Positions 28,133 to 37,766 of a stretch of DNA of 64,000 bases are shown one piece after another (the first letter of the stretch is position 1; each line of letters opens with the position of its first letter). Position numbers and translations under genes: made by a program. The notes under the pieces are model-generated. The model searched no databases, was not told the origin of the DNA, and saw nothing but the letters and a program-made list of their open reading frames with translations. This DNA is from Actinomycetes bacterium. GTDB lineage: Bacteria > Actinomycetota > Acidimicrobiia > Acidimicrobiales > RAAP-2. Location of the stretch: assembly GCA_021791615.1 (NCBI GenBank), contig JAJYWG010000546.1:35363-99362 (forward strand), in the 5' to 3' direction.

Positions 28133-28593
28133 CAGGGGGGAGCACTCGGGCGCGACGCGGTGCCGGAGGGGGCAAGCGAGTGCTCGCGATCGACCTCGGC
28201 GCCCGCCGGATCGGTGTCGCGGTGAGCGACAAGGCTCGGACCATCGCATTCGTCCGCCCGGCCATCCTGCGCTCCGGTGATGCCGATCGCGACCGTACGG
28301 CGATCGTCAGCGTGGCCGCCGATCACGACGTGACAACGGTCGTCGTGGGGCTGCCGCTGTCCTTGGATGGCCGCGAAGGCCGGGCAGCGACCGCTGCCCG
28401 CCAAGAAGCCGCAGCCTTGCAAAGCTGCCTCGAAACCACAGGCGTGCAAGTGACCGTTTGCGACGAGCGGTTCACCACGGTCACGGCAAGCCGCTCGCTG
28501 CGCGAGGCCGGCAAGCCGGCCCGAAAGGCGCGTGCCAGTGTCGACAGCGCTGCGGCGGCCGTGCTCCTCCAGGCATGGTTGGAGCAGGGGTGA
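28129..28593 (+). CDS. ruvX: YqgF/RuvX family RNase H-fold nuclease
   Basis: A YqgF-fold nuclease (putative Holliday junction resolvase, also linked to pre-16S rRNA processing). The first catalytic acid is in VLAIDLGARRIGVAVSD. VVVGLPLSLDG, the acid in VCDERFTT and the C-terminal SVDSAAAAVLLQAWL follow. It carries about 16 extra basic residues at the N-terminus. Length is 154 aa. It overlaps alaS and mltG by 4 bp. Confidence 0.9.
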   Translation: MTGGSTRARRGAGGGKRVLAIDLGARRIGVAVSDKARTIAFVRPAILRSGDADRDRTAIVSVAADHDVTTVVVGLPLSLDGREGRAATAARQEAAALQSCLETTGVQVTVCDERFTTVTASRSLREAGKPARKARASVDSAAAAVLLQAWLEQG

Positions 28594-29750
28594 GCCGCAC
28601 ACCGGCCGATGCCGGCTCCGACCCCGAGGGCGAGCCTGGGGCGGAGCCCGAGAGCGAGCCTGGGGCCGACCCCGACGTACGGGATCCGGCGGCGACGGGC
28701 TCGGGTGCGCGGCACGCCCGCCAGACCTCCCGCCGCTCGCGCCGCTCCGGCCACCGGGTGCTCTGGCTGTGCGCCGCCGCGGTGGTGATCGTGGTGCTGG
28801 CTGGGGTGGCGTGGTACGAGATCGAGGCAAACCCCTTCGGCGGCCAGGGACGAGCGATCGTGGTCGAGGTCCGCACCGGGCAGTCGACGGCGTCGGTGGC
28901 CGCCGAGCTCGCAGCTCGCGGCGTGGTGGAGAGCGCCCTGGCGTTCCGCCTGTCGATGCTCATCCCGGGATCGCCGACCATCGAGCCGGGGGGCTACCTC
29001 TTTCACGAGCGCTCCTCCTTCTCCTCGGCAAAGTCAGTCCTGAGCGCGGGACCCGACGTGTTCACATTGGACGTCCAGGCCGGCGAAACCCTTACCGAAG
29101 TCGAGATGGAAGTGGAGAACCTACCGGGCACCATCTCGAGGTCCTTCGTCGAGGCCGTCCGGGACAAGACCGTGCGGTCGCCCTACTCGCCCCAGGGCGG
29201 CGACAGCCTCGAAGGGCTGATCGGCGTCGGGACATACCGGGTGCTTCCCGGGGAGTCGGGTCGACGGCTCTTGGAGGATATGACCGCCCGCTTCGACGCC
29301 GAGGCTTCGGCGGCGGGGGTCACCCCCTCTGCGGCTTCCGCGCTGGGGGTGACGTCGTACCAGCTGGTGATCGTGGCATCGATCGCCCAGAAGGAGGGGT
29401 ACTTTGACCGGTACATGGGCAAGGTCGCGCGGGTCATCTACAACCGCCTCGCCGACGGGATGCCGCTCGACATGACATCGACGGTGCTGTACCCCCTCGG
29501 ACAGGATGGCGGCACCGTGACCACAGCCGACCGTCAGATCGATTCGCCGTACAACACCTACCTGCACACCGGGCTCACCCCCACCCCGATCTGCACTCCG
29601 TCTCCGACGGCCTTGGCGGCGGCCGTTGCGCCGCCGCCTGGATCATGGCTGTACTTCGTGGTGGTGAGCCGTGCAGGCACAACGCTGTTTACGAGCACAT
29701 ACCAGCAGCAGCTCGCCAACGAGAAGCTCGCCCGCGAGCGAGGACTCTGA
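28590..29750 (+). CDS. mltG: Endolytic peptidoglycan transglycosylase MltG (YceG-like)
   Basis: Cleaves nascent glycan strands near the membrane and so limits chain length. A cytoplasmic N-terminus with repeated Glu-Pro-Gly and Asp-Pro units (about residues 8-35) precedes one transmembrane helix (about 52-70). The YceG domain has VASIAQKEG with the probable catalytic Glu269, followed by ARVIYNRLADGMPLDMTSTV and SPYNTYLHTGLTPTPIC. GTG at 28590 overlaps ruvX; ATG at 28575 is an alternative. Length is 386 aa. Confidence 0.92.
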   Translation: MSRTPADAGSDPEGEPGAEPESEPGADPDVRDPAATGSGARHARQTSRRSRRSGHRVLWLCAAAVVIVVLAGVAWYEIEANPFGGQGRAIVVEVRTGQSTASVAAELAARGVVESALAFRLSMLIPGSPTIEPGGYLFHERSSFSSAKSVLSAGPDVFTLDVQAGETLTEVEMEVENLPGTISRSFVEAVRDKTVRSPYSPQGGDSLEGLIGVGTYRVLPGESGRRLLEDMTARFDAEASAAGVTPSAASALGVTSYQLVIVASIAQKEGYFDRYMGKVARVIYNRLADGMPLDMTSTVLYPLGQDGGTVTTADRQIDSPYNTYLHTGLTPTPICTPSPTALAAAVAPPPGSWLYFVVVSRAGTTLFTSTYQQQLANEKLARERGL

Positions 29751-30640
29751 TGACGGCCCGGCCACCGAGCCGCGCGCGCGGGCATGGCGCCCAGACGACG
29801 CTGGTCGGGGTGATGGGCGATCCCATCGCCCACTCGCTCTCGCCTGTGCTGCACAATGCGGCCTTCGACGCCATGGGGATCGACTGGGTGTCGCTCGCCT
29901 TTCGCGTCCGGACTGCAGACCTGGCCGGCGCGCTGGCCGGAGTGCGAGCCCTGGGGTTGGCCGGGTTGTCGGTGACCATGCCCCACAAGGCCGGCGTCGT
30001 CCCGTTGCTCGACGAGCTCACCCCGGTCGCTCGGTCGCTCGGCGCGGTGAACTGCATCGTGCGGCGCGGGTCGGTCCTCGTCGGGGACAACACCGACGGA
30101 GAAGGCTTTCTCGCCGCGCTGCGCCGTGGCGCCGATCTGGATCCCGAGGGACTTCGCTGCATGGTCCTGGGTGCAGGGGGCGCAGCTCGCGCGGTGATCC
30201 TGGCGCTCGCGCAATCGGGCGCGTCCGAGGTGCTCGTGGTCAACAGGACCCCCCAGCGAGCAGCCGACGCGGCCTCGCTTGCCGGTCGGGCGGGGAGGAT
30301 CGGCACGCCCGAAGACGCGCCGGGCATGGACATCGTGGTGCAGGCGACGCCCGCCGGCATGGCGGGCGTCGAGACCGGCGCACGCCCCCTCGTGGACGCG
30401 GCCGTGCTGGGCCCGGGCCGGCTGGCCGTGGACCTCGTCTACCACCCGCTCGTGACGCCGTGGCTCGACGCCGCAGCTCGCCACGGGGCCAAGACCCTCG
30501 GGGGGCTCGGGATGCTGGTGCACCAGGCAGCGGCCCAGATCGAACGCTGGACGGGCTCCGCACCGCCGGTCGAAGAGCTCTGGACTGCAGTGAGCGCGGA
30601 CGGGGGGATGCAGCCTGCGGACCCGCCTCCGATAGGCTGA
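29750..30640 (+). CDS. aroE: Shikimate dehydrogenase (NADP+)
   Basis: Reduces 3-dehydroshikimate in the route to aromatic amino acids. The shikimate-binding part contains GDPIAHSLSP and SVTMPHK with the catalytic Lys; the catalytic Asp is in GDNTDGEGF. The NADP site is GAGGAARAV with NRTPQRA. Length (296 aa) is normal. It overlaps mltG by one base (TGATG) and is the last of the conserved core genes before the lipid-synthase locus. Confidence 0.94.
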   Translation: MTARPPSRARGHGAQTTLVGVMGDPIAHSLSPVLHNAAFDAMGIDWVSLAFRVRTADLAGALAGVRALGLAGLSVTMPHKAGVVPLLDELTPVARSLGAVNCIVRRGSVLVGDNTDGEGFLAALRRGADLDPEGLRCMVLGAGGAARAVILALAQSGASEVLVVNRTPQRAADAASLAGRAGRIGTPEDAPGMDIVVQATPAGMAGVETGARPLVDAAVLGPGRLAVDLVYHPLVTPWLDAAARHGAKTLGGLGMLVHQAAAQIERWTGSAPPVEELWTAVSADGGMQPADPPPIG

Positions 30641-30656
30641 GACCAAGCGCGGCGGA

Positions 30657-30690
30657 CATGTCGGGGTCGAGCCCATGTCGGGGTCGGGCT
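30657..30690. repeat. 17-bp direct repeat before the lipid-synthase operon
   Basis: Two adjacent 17-bp copies beginning CATGTCGGGGTCG, differing at two positions. They lie 15 bp upstream of the proposed -10 box of the first synthase gene, so they could be a regulator site. Confidence 0.5.
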
Positions 30691-30704
30691 GCCACTCCCG
30701 AAGT

Positions 30705-30710
30705 TAGTGT
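30705..30710 (+). promoter_or_regulatory. Probable -10 box of the lipid-synthase operon
   Basis: TAGTGT would start transcription near 30717. This gives a leader of about 34 nt that carries the strong purine run GGGAGGGGAG before the ATG at 30751. Unlike many genes here, this one has a real leader. Confidence 0.45.
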
Positions 30711-30750
30711 GTGCACGTCGCTTTTCGCGGGAGGGGAGTGGGGTCGGGAC

Positions 30751-33700
30751 ATGGCGATAATCGACGCGCCGAGGGACCTGGTGATGTGCGTGTCCCCGTT
30801 CGGCCGCCCGGACACCGACGTCGTGCTGGCTGCAAGCCGCGCCGGAGCCCTGGGCGTCCTGGACCTGGGGCGCGATCTCGATCGAGCCCGCCATGCGCTC
30901 GGGTTGATCGTCGCCGGCTCGGATCGAGCGTTCGGGGCGAGGGTGCCCCCGTCGTGTCGTCTGGCCCCCGACGAGCTCCCACCCCAGGTGGACACGGTCG
31001 TGGTGGCCGATCTCTCAGAAGACCTCGAGCGCTGGGCTGGGCCCGGACGTCGGGTGCTGGTCGAGGTCCGCACTCGTGACGAGGGACGCCTCGCGCGCGA
31101 CGAGGGTGCCGACGGTGTGGTCATCCGGGGAAGCGAGGGAGGGGGGCGGATCGGCGAGGAGACGGCGTTCGTACTGCTCTCGGCGCTGGCGGCCGAGCTC
31201 GCCGTGCCGATCTGGGTCGGTGGGGGCATAGGGCTCCACACGGCGGCCGGCGCCGTTGCGGCCGGTGCGACCGGTGTCGTGCTCGACGGCCAGCTCGCCC
31301 TCCTCCGGGAGTCGGGAGCTCCCGCCGATCTGCGAGAGGTACTGCGGGCGATGGACGGGAGCGAGACGGTTGTCATCGGCGGGTACCGAGTGCTGTCGCG
31401 TCCGGGGAGCCTCGCGGCGAGCCTGGTCGGGCGCGATCCGGGCGCGGATCCATTGGCCGGCGCGGCGCAGGTCGACCCCGGTTCAGTCGAGGACCTCCTC
31501 GGCGGCGAGGACCTTTTGACCCAGCTCGTGCCGGTGGGTCAGGAGGGCGCGTTCGCGTCGGTGTTCGCAGATCGCTGGCGGACCGTCGAAGGCGTGGTGG
31601 CCGGCCTCCGTCGCCAGATCGTCGAGCACGTCGCCGCTGCTCGCTCCCTGGATCCCCTGGGACCTGGGTCACCGCTGGCCCGTGCCCACCAGATCAGCTA
31701 CCCGGTGGCCCAAGGGCCGATGACCAGGGTCTCCGACCGGGCGAAATTCGCGTTCGAAGTGGCGGAAGCCGGTGGGCTCCCCTTTCTCGCGCTGGCGCTC
31801 ATGACCGGCAAAGAGACGCGTGACCTCCTCGAAGAGACGGTGGAGATGATGGGGGACAGGACCTGGGGGGTTGGGGTGCTCGGGTTCGTGCCGGAGGAAG
31901 TCCGCTCGGAGCAGCTCGCGGTCGTCAACGACGTGCGGCCGCAGGTGGCCCTGATCGCCGGCGGCAGGCCGTCCCAGGCCCGGGTGTTGGAGCAAGCGGG
32001 CATCGCCACGTACCTCCACGTGCCGTCCCCCGCGCTGCTGGAGCGCTTCGTGAAAGACGGTGCCCGCCGTTTCGTCTTCGAGGGGCGCGAGTGCGGAGGG
32101 CACGTCGGCCCGCGCTCGAGCTTCGCCCTGTGGGAGGCACAGATCGACGTCCTGCTGCGGACTGGCGCTGCCGCAGACTCGAGCGTGCTGTTCGCCGGGG
32201 GAGTGCACGATGCCCGATCGGCGGCCGCGGTGGCGGCGTCCGGGGCTGGGTTGGCGCAGGCCGGCGCCAAGCTCGGGGTGCTCATGGGCACCGCGTACCT
32301 GTTCACCGAAGAGGCGGTCGCAGCCGGTGCCGTCGTCGCCGCGTACCAGGAGGAGGCTCTGGCCTGTCGCTCGACCGTCCTCCTCGAGACCTCGCCAGGG
32401 CATGCCACCCGGTGTGCCGAGACCGAGTACGTGCGGGCCTTCCGTGCGGAACGCCAGCGCCTGGCGAACGCCGGTGCCGATCCCCAAGAAGCCTGGGCTG
32501 CGCTCGAAGTGATGAACCTCGGCCGCCTGCGCCTGGCCTCCAAGGGCCTCGAGCACCAGGAGCAGGGCCTCGTCCCGGTCGCACCCGACGTGCAGCGCCG
32601 TGAAGGCATGTACATGCTCGGACAGGTGGCGGCCTCGATCAATGCGACGACGAGCATCGATGCGCTCCACGAGGATGTGAGCGCCGGCTCGACGCGGGTC
32701 CTCGACGAGGCCCAGACCCGGTGCGCCCGCTTCGACCTGGTGACACGTCCTCCTGCGCCGGCTCCCGCGGGCATCGCCATCGTGGGGATGGCCTGCGTGT
32801 TCCCCGGAGCGCCAGATGTCGAGACGTTCTGGTCCAACATCGTGGCCGGAGCTGACGCCGTCACCGAAGTGCCGCCGGATCGCTGGGAGCCCGACCTGTA
32901 CTACGACCCCGACGCCGTCACGACCGGTGCCGGTCGCAAGACCCCTTCGAAGTGGGGTGGCTTTCTCCCGTCGGTTCCCTTCGATGCGCTCTCCTTCGGC
33001 ATCCCCCCGAACTCCTTGGCCTCGATCGAACCGGTGCAGCTCCTGAGCCTGAAAGTGGCGGCTGACGCCCTCGCAGATGCCGGCTACGGGCCTGGCTCGC
33101 GTCGTGAGCTCTGCCGGGACCGGGTGTCGGTTGTCTTCGGGGCCGAAGCCGGGACGGACCTGGCGAGCGCCTACGGGTTCCGGTCGCTGGCGGCCCAGTA
33201 TTTGGGAAGCGTGCCCAAGCACCTCGACGACTTCCTCCCCGTCCTCACCGAGGACTCCTTTCCGGGCCTCCTCACCAACGTGATCGCCGGGCGGATCGCG
33301 AACCGCCTCGATCTCGGAGGCGTGAACTTCACCGTCGACGCCGCCTGCGCATCTTCGCTGGCCGCGCTCGACGCCGCGGTGAAGGAGCTGCGCGCAGGGA
33401 CGAGCGACATGGTGCTGTGCGGCGGTGCCGACCTGCACAACGGCATCAACGACTACCTGCTCTTCGCGGCAGTCCACGCGTTGTCTCCGACGGGAAGGTG
33501 TGCGAGCTTCGACGCGTCAGCTGACGGTATCGCGCTTGGAGAAGGCGTCGCCTGCGTCGTCCTGAAGCGTCTCGAGGACGCTCGGCGGGACGGCACACGG
33601 ATCTACGCGGTGATCGAGGGGGTCGCCGGATCGAGCGACGGGCGCAGCCTCGGCCTCACCGCCCCGCGTCCCGAGGGCCAGCGCCGGGCGCTCGAGCGGG

Positions 33701-36700
33701 CCTACGAGCAGGCAGGGATCGGGCCGGACGAGGTTGGCCTGATCGAAGCCCACGGGACCGGGACGGTCGTCGGTGATCGGACCGAACTGGGTGTGCTCAC
33801 CGAGATGTTCGCCGCATCAGGAGCCCTACCGGCATCCTGCGGGCTCGGTTCGGTCAAGTCGCAGATCGGCCATACGAAGTGTGCGGCGGGCCTGGCCTCG
33901 ATCATCAAGGCGGCACGCGCCCTGCACCATGGCGTCCTGCCTCCGACGATCCACGTCACAGAGCCGAACCCCGCCTACGACCCCGAGCACGGGCCGTTCG
34001 CCATCCACACCAGCGCCCAGCCATGGTGCTCCGACCACCCGGTGGCGGGCGTGAGCGCGTTCGGCTTCGGGGGGACCAATTTCCATGCGGTCCTCCGTGC
34101 CGACGACCAGGCCGGCCGTAGCGACTTCGGGACTTCGGTGTGGCCCGAAGAGCTGTTCGTCGTCCGAGCCGCGACTCGTCACGATGCCGTGGCCTACCTC
34201 GACCAGCTCGAAACCTGGCTGGGCGCTCTGCCGGAGGGGGCAGGCAGGGCGGCGCTCCCCAACGACCTCTTGGCATCGGTCGCTTCGTCGGCGGCCAGGC
34301 GTTCGGGACCAGTCCACGCGTCGATCGTGGCCGGATCGCTCGAGGAGTTGCGCCAGCGGGCTGCCGTCGCCCGAGCGGCCCTCGCCGGCGACCACCGCGC
34401 CGGCACCCCTGACCACGTCACGGGTCCCGATGACGGCGTGCACGTCGCCGGCACCGAGCACAGAGAGGCTGGACGGCTCGCCTTCCTCTACCCGGGCCAG
34501 GGCAGCCAGCGCCCGGGAATGCTCGCCGAGCTCTTCGTGGCGTTTCCATGGTTGCAGCGCCATCTCGAGCCCGGTCGTCGGTTCCTCGGGACGCTCTTCC
34601 CACCTGCAGCGTTCACCCCGGCCGAGCGTCGGGCCCAGGCGGCGGCCATCACCGACACCCGCGTCGCCCAGCCGGCGCTCGGGCTGGTGGACCTGGCCAT
34701 GGCCGATCTCCTCCAGCGTTTGGGGGTCGTGCCGCAGATGAGCGGTGGCCACAGCTACGGCGAGCTGGTGGCACTTGCCGCAGCCGGCGCCCTGCCTCGT
34801 GAGCGCCTCTGTGAGATCTCCGAGCGCAGGGCCCACGCCATCGTCGAGGCAGCCGGTGAGGACCCCGGTGCCATGGCCGCCGTGTCGGCCGGTGCCGATG
34901 CCATTGCCGACGTCCTGCGTGAGGTCCCAGAGGTCGTCCTCGGTAACGACAACTCACCAGGACAGGTCGTGGTGTCGGGGCCGACGGCGGCCGTGGAGAA
35001 GGTGGTTGCCCGCCTGCAGGAGGCTGGTCTTGCCAGCAAGCGCCTCCCGGTGGCGTGCGCGTTCCACAGCCCGGTGGTCGCCCCTGCGGCCGAAGCCTTC
35101 GGGGCCTACCTCGAAAGCGTCGAGCTGCGGCCACCTGCGAGCGAGGTCTGGTCGAACACCACGGCCGGACCGTACCCGCGTGACCCGGTACAGCTCAGGA
35201 CCGTGTTGGCCGAGCAGCTCGCACGACCGGTCCGCTTTCGCGAGCAAGTGGAAGCAATGTACAAGGCCGGGGCCCGCACGTTCGTGGAGGTGGGGCCCGG
35301 CCGGGTGCTCACCGGGCTCGTTCACCGGATCCTGGGGGATCGCGAGCATCGGGCGCTCGCGCTCGAAGAGTCCAAGGGGTCTGCGATGCGCGGTCTGCTC
35401 GGCCTGCTCGGTCGCCTGGCGGTCGAGGGGGTCGATGTCGACTTCGCGCAGCTTTTCGATGGTCGGGTCGCGCCCCGAGACTTTGCCGGCTGGTCGCCGG
35501 CCGTTCCGGGATGGCTGGTGGACGGTGGCGCTGTGCGTACGGCCGACGGGACGGTGGTGCGCGGGGGCCTGCGGCCGGCCATGGAGCTCGGAGCAGCCCG
35601 GGACGCTCACGCTCAGGGGGAGCTGGCGGGAGTGGCTCCTTTCCGAGCGGGCGAGCCGGGTGAGGAGGTTGTCGTCGCCTACCTGCGCGCGATGCGCGAG
35701 ATGGTGGCGGCGGGGCGAGAGGTGATGCTGGGCTATTTGGGGCGCGCGGACCCAGGAACCGCCGGCGTTGCCGGTTCCGACCGCGCAGAAGGGTATCGAG
35801 AAGAGTCTCTCGGCCCCGTCGAGGACCGAGAGCGCGCAAGCGGACCGAACGCCGCTCCCGTTGCAGCACGCGTCACGCTCACACTGCGCCAAGCGGTTCT
35901 CGACGTAGTGGCCGAGCGGACCGGCTACCCCGTGGACATGCTGGCGCCGGGGCTCGACTTGGAAGCGGACCTCAGCATCGACTCGATCAAGCGCCTCGAG
36001 ATCGTCGGCGAGCTGGCCGAACGCCTCGGGCTGTCGGGCGAAGAGAGCGATGGGAACGAATCTGAGCTCGACGAAAGTGTCCTCGACGAACTTGTGGCGG
36101 TGAAGACCTTGGACGCGATGGTGGCTTGGCTGGAGGAGCGGATTGGGGGAGGTTCGCTCGGTGGCTCGGGCGCACCCGTCGACGTCGTCCGTCCGCAGGC
36201 TGAACCCGGTGGGATTGCCGTGACACAGCCGGCGACATTCTCGGTGGCATCTCCGGCCAGCGCGTCGAGGTTTGTCCTTCGTCTCGCGGACGTCGGCGAC
36301 GAAGGGTCGATCGACGATCGCTGGGCGGACGGGCGTGACGTCGTGCTGTGCGGTGGAACCGAGATCGCCTCCGAACTGGCTCGCATCCTGCGCGGCCTGG
36401 GCGCGTCGGTTCGGCTCGAGGAACCGGGAGTGCCGATGGGTAGCGCCGAGGTGCTGGTGTACCTGGGGGCGCTCGATCCCGTCACGGGGCCTCCCGACGA
36501 CGCGGTGATTGCCTGCTTCGAGTCCGTCCGCGAGGCCGTTCGGGTCGGGGCGACGACGGTGGTGGCGGTGACCGGGAGCGGTGGGCATTTCGGCATGGGG
36601 GGCGCTCGTCAGTCGCCCGCACCGGGGTCTGCGGCACCCGACGGGGTCGGTGCCATTGCCGCCTGGGCCGGCATCAGGGGCATCGTGAAGACGCTGGCGC

Positions 36701-37758
36701 GCGAGCACGACGATGTCAGGTCCCGGGTGATCGACGTGGACCCAGCGCTCGTGCCCGCAGAGCTCGGGGCGCTCCTGGCCAGCGAGCTCGCGCACGTCGA
36801 CGCACCGGTCGAAGTCGGCCGGTGGGGGGAGCGGCGTGTGAGCGTCCGGGTGGTCGGCCCCGACCAGGCGGTCGAGCCGCCGGGCTCTCGGAGCGGAGCT
36901 TTCCTTGTCGGTGAGGAAGCCCTCGATGCCGACGCCGTCGTGCTCGTCACCGGGGGGGCACGAGGCATCACGACGCACGTCACCCGGGCGTTGCTCGAGA
37001 AGACCGGTTGCACTGCGGTCCTGGTGGGCCGGACGCCCGAACCGCCGGCTGTGGAGCCCGAGGAGACTGCAGGGGCGCTCGATGCCGTGGCCTTGCGGGG
37101 CCTGCTCGCCCGGCGCGGCTTCGGACCTCCCGCACGTATCGAGGCTGAAGTCGCGCGGATCCTGTCGGTCCGCGAGGTGCGCTCGACGCTCGCCGACCTC
37201 CGGCAGGCCGGCTACGACGTGCACTATCGGGTCGGAGACGTCAGCGGGGAAGCAGAGGTGCGCCGGCTTCTCGATGCTGTACGCGCTGAGTTCGGCAGGC
37301 TCGACGGCATCGTCCATGCCGCAGGGGTCATCGAGGACGCACGGCTCGTGGACAAGTCGGCGGACTCCTTCCGGCGTGTTTTTCGTACCAAGGTGACGCT
37401 GCCTTGCGTCCTTGGGCCTGTGCTCGAACACGGCATGCGCTTCGTGGTGCTCTTCGGCAGCGTGTCCGGAGCGTTTGGCAACCGGGGCCAGGTTGACTAT
37501 GCCGCGGCAAACGCTGCGCTGGCTTCGATCGCCAGAGACCTCTCGAGGCGGTTCGATGGCCGGGTGCTGACGGTGGACTGGGGCCCGTGGGCGGGTGGAG
37601 GGATGGTCTCCCCTGGGCTCGAGCGAGAGCTGGCCCGTCGGGGCTGGGGACTGCTCGAGCCCGGCGAGGCAGTCCGCCTGCTCTTCGACGAGCTGATGGC
37701 GGCGGAGGGCGAACCCGAGGTGCTCATCGTGCGAGCCGACCCCGAGAGCATCTCCTGA
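30751..37758 (+). CDS. Type I lipid/polyketide synthase: NMO(x2)-KS-AT-ACP-KR
   Basis: A 2335-residue multidomain enzyme resembling PfaA of PUFA synthases with a PfaD-like enoyl reductase fused in front. Residues 1 to about 215 look like a degenerate flavin TIM-barrel (NMO) segment with GGGRIG (R133) where the catalytic His should be. About 310-560 is a second, apparently intact NMO domain (GRECGGHVG, H451). KS starts near 674 with the full triad C866, H1001 and H1041. AT has GQGSQ, GHSYGE (S1335) and CAFHS (H1439), which suits malonyl-CoA. The single ACP has LEADLSIDSIKRLEI (S1745), the PUFA/heterocyst-glycolipid form. KR has VTGGARG near 2065 and Tyr2250. It lacks a DH domain, which the next gene supplies. 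Inferred role: iterative chain building with ketoreduction and enoyl reduction. The product is unknown. Confidence 0.9.
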   Translation: MAIIDAPRDLVMCVSPFGRPDTDVVLAASRAGALGVLDLGRDLDRARHALGLIVAGSDRAFGARVPPSCRLAPDELPPQVDTVVVADLSEDLERWAGPGRRVLVEVRTRDEGRLARDEGADGVVIRGSEGGGRIGEETAFVLLSALAAELAVPIWVGGGIGLHTAAGAVAAGATGVVLDGQLALLRESGAPADLREVLRAMDGSETVVIGGYRVLSRPGSLAASLVGRDPGADPLAGAAQVDPGSVEDLLGGEDLLTQLVPVGQEGAFASVFADRWRTVEGVVAGLRRQIVEHVAAARSLDPLGPGSPLARAHQISYPVAQGPMTRVSDRAKFAFEVAEAGGLPFLALALMTGKETRDLLEETVEMMGDRTWGVGVLGFVPEEVRSEQLAVVNDVRPQVALIAGGRPSQARVLEQAGIATYLHVPSPALLERFVKDGARRFVFEGRECGGHVGPRSSFALWEAQIDVLLRTGAAADSSVLFAGGVHDARSAAAVAASGAGLAQAGAKLGVLMGTAYLFTEEAVAAGAVVAAYQEEALACRSTVLLETSPGHATRCAETEYVRAFRAERQRLANAGADPQEAWAALEVMNLGRLRLASKGLEHQEQGLVPVAPDVQRREGMYMLGQVAASINATTSIDALHEDVSAGSTRVLDEAQTRCARFDLVTRPPAPAPAGIAIVGMACVFPGAPDVETFWSNIVAGADAVTEVPPDRWEPDLYYDPDAVTTGAGRKTPSKWGGFLPSVPFDALSFGIPPNSLASIEPVQLLSLKVAADALADAGYGPGSRRELCRDRVSVVFGAEAGTDLASAYGFRSLAAQYLGSVPKHLDDFLPVLTEDSFPGLLTNVIAGRIANRLDLGGVNFTVDAACASSLAALDAAVKELRAGTSDMVLCGGADLHNGINDYLLFAAVHALSPTGRCASFDASADGIALGEGVACVVLKRLEDARRDGTRIYAVIEGVAGSSDGRSLGLTAPRPEGQRRALERAYEQAGIGPDEVGLIEAHGTGTVVGDRTELGVLTEMFAASGALPASCGLGSVKSQIGHTKCAAGLASIIKAARALHHGVLPPTIHVTEPNPAYDPEHGPFAIHTSAQPWCSDHPVAGVSAFGFGGTNFHAVLRADDQAGRSDFGTSVWPEELFVVRAATRHDAVAYLDQLETWLGALPEGAGRAALPNDLLASVASSAARRSGPVHASIVAGSLEELRQRAAVARAALAGDHRAGTPDHVTGPDDGVHVAGTEHREAGRLAFLYPGQGSQRPGMLAELFVAFPWLQRHLEPGRRFLGTLFPPAAFTPAERRAQAAAITDTRVAQPALGLVDLAMADLLQRLGVVPQMSGGHSYGELVALAAAGALPRERLCEISERRAHAIVEAAGEDPGAMAAVSAGADAIADVLREVPEVVLGNDNSPGQVVVSGPTAAVEKVVARLQEAGLASKRLPVACAFHSPVVAPAAEAFGAYLESVELRPPASEVWSNTTAGPYPRDPVQLRTVLAEQLARPVRFREQVEAMYKAGARTFVEVGPGRVLTGLVHRILGDREHRALALEESKGSAMRGLLGLLGRLAVEGVDVDFAQLFDGRVAPRDFAGWSPAVPGWLVDGGAVRTADGTVVRGGLRPAMELGAARDAHAQGELAGVAPFRAGEPGEEVVVAYLRAMREMVAAGREVMLGYLGRADPGTAGVAGSDRAEGYREESLGPVEDRERASGPNAAPVAARVTLTLRQAVLDVVAERTGYPVDMLAPGLDLEADLSIDSIKRLEIVGELAERLGLSGEESDGNESELDESVLDELVAVKTLDAMVAWLEERIGGGSLGGSGAPVDVVRPQAEPGGIAVTQPATFSVASPASASRFVLRLADVGDEGSIDDRWADGRDVVLCGGTEIASELARILRGLGASVRLEEPGVPMGSAEVLVYLGALDPVTGPPDDAVIACFESVREAVRVGATTVVAVTGSGGHFGMGGARQSPAPGSAAPDGVGAIAAWAGIRGIVKTLAREHDDVRSRVIDVDPALVPAELGALLASELAHVDAPVEVGRWGERRVSVRVVGPDQAVEPPGSRSGAFLVGEEALDADAVVLVTGGARGITTHVTRALLEKTGCTAVLVGRTPEPPAVEPEETAGALDAVALRGLLARRGFGPPARIEAEVARILSVREVRSTLADLRQAGYDVHYRVGDVSGEAEVRRLLDAVRAEFGRLDGIVHAAGVIEDARLVDKSADSFRRVFRTKVTLPCVLGPVLEHGMRFVVLFGSVSGAFGNRGQVDYAAANAALASIARDLSRRFDGRVLTVDWGPWAGGGMVSPGLERELARRGWGLLEPGEAVRLLFDELMAAEGEPEVLIVRADPESIS

Positions 37759-37766
37759 GCCATCCG

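Noticed and set aside
29385..29400. Loss of the MltG catalytic Glu (QKE instead of EKE)
   Set aside because: The catalytic residue is most likely the second Glu of the motif, which is present; the first position varies.
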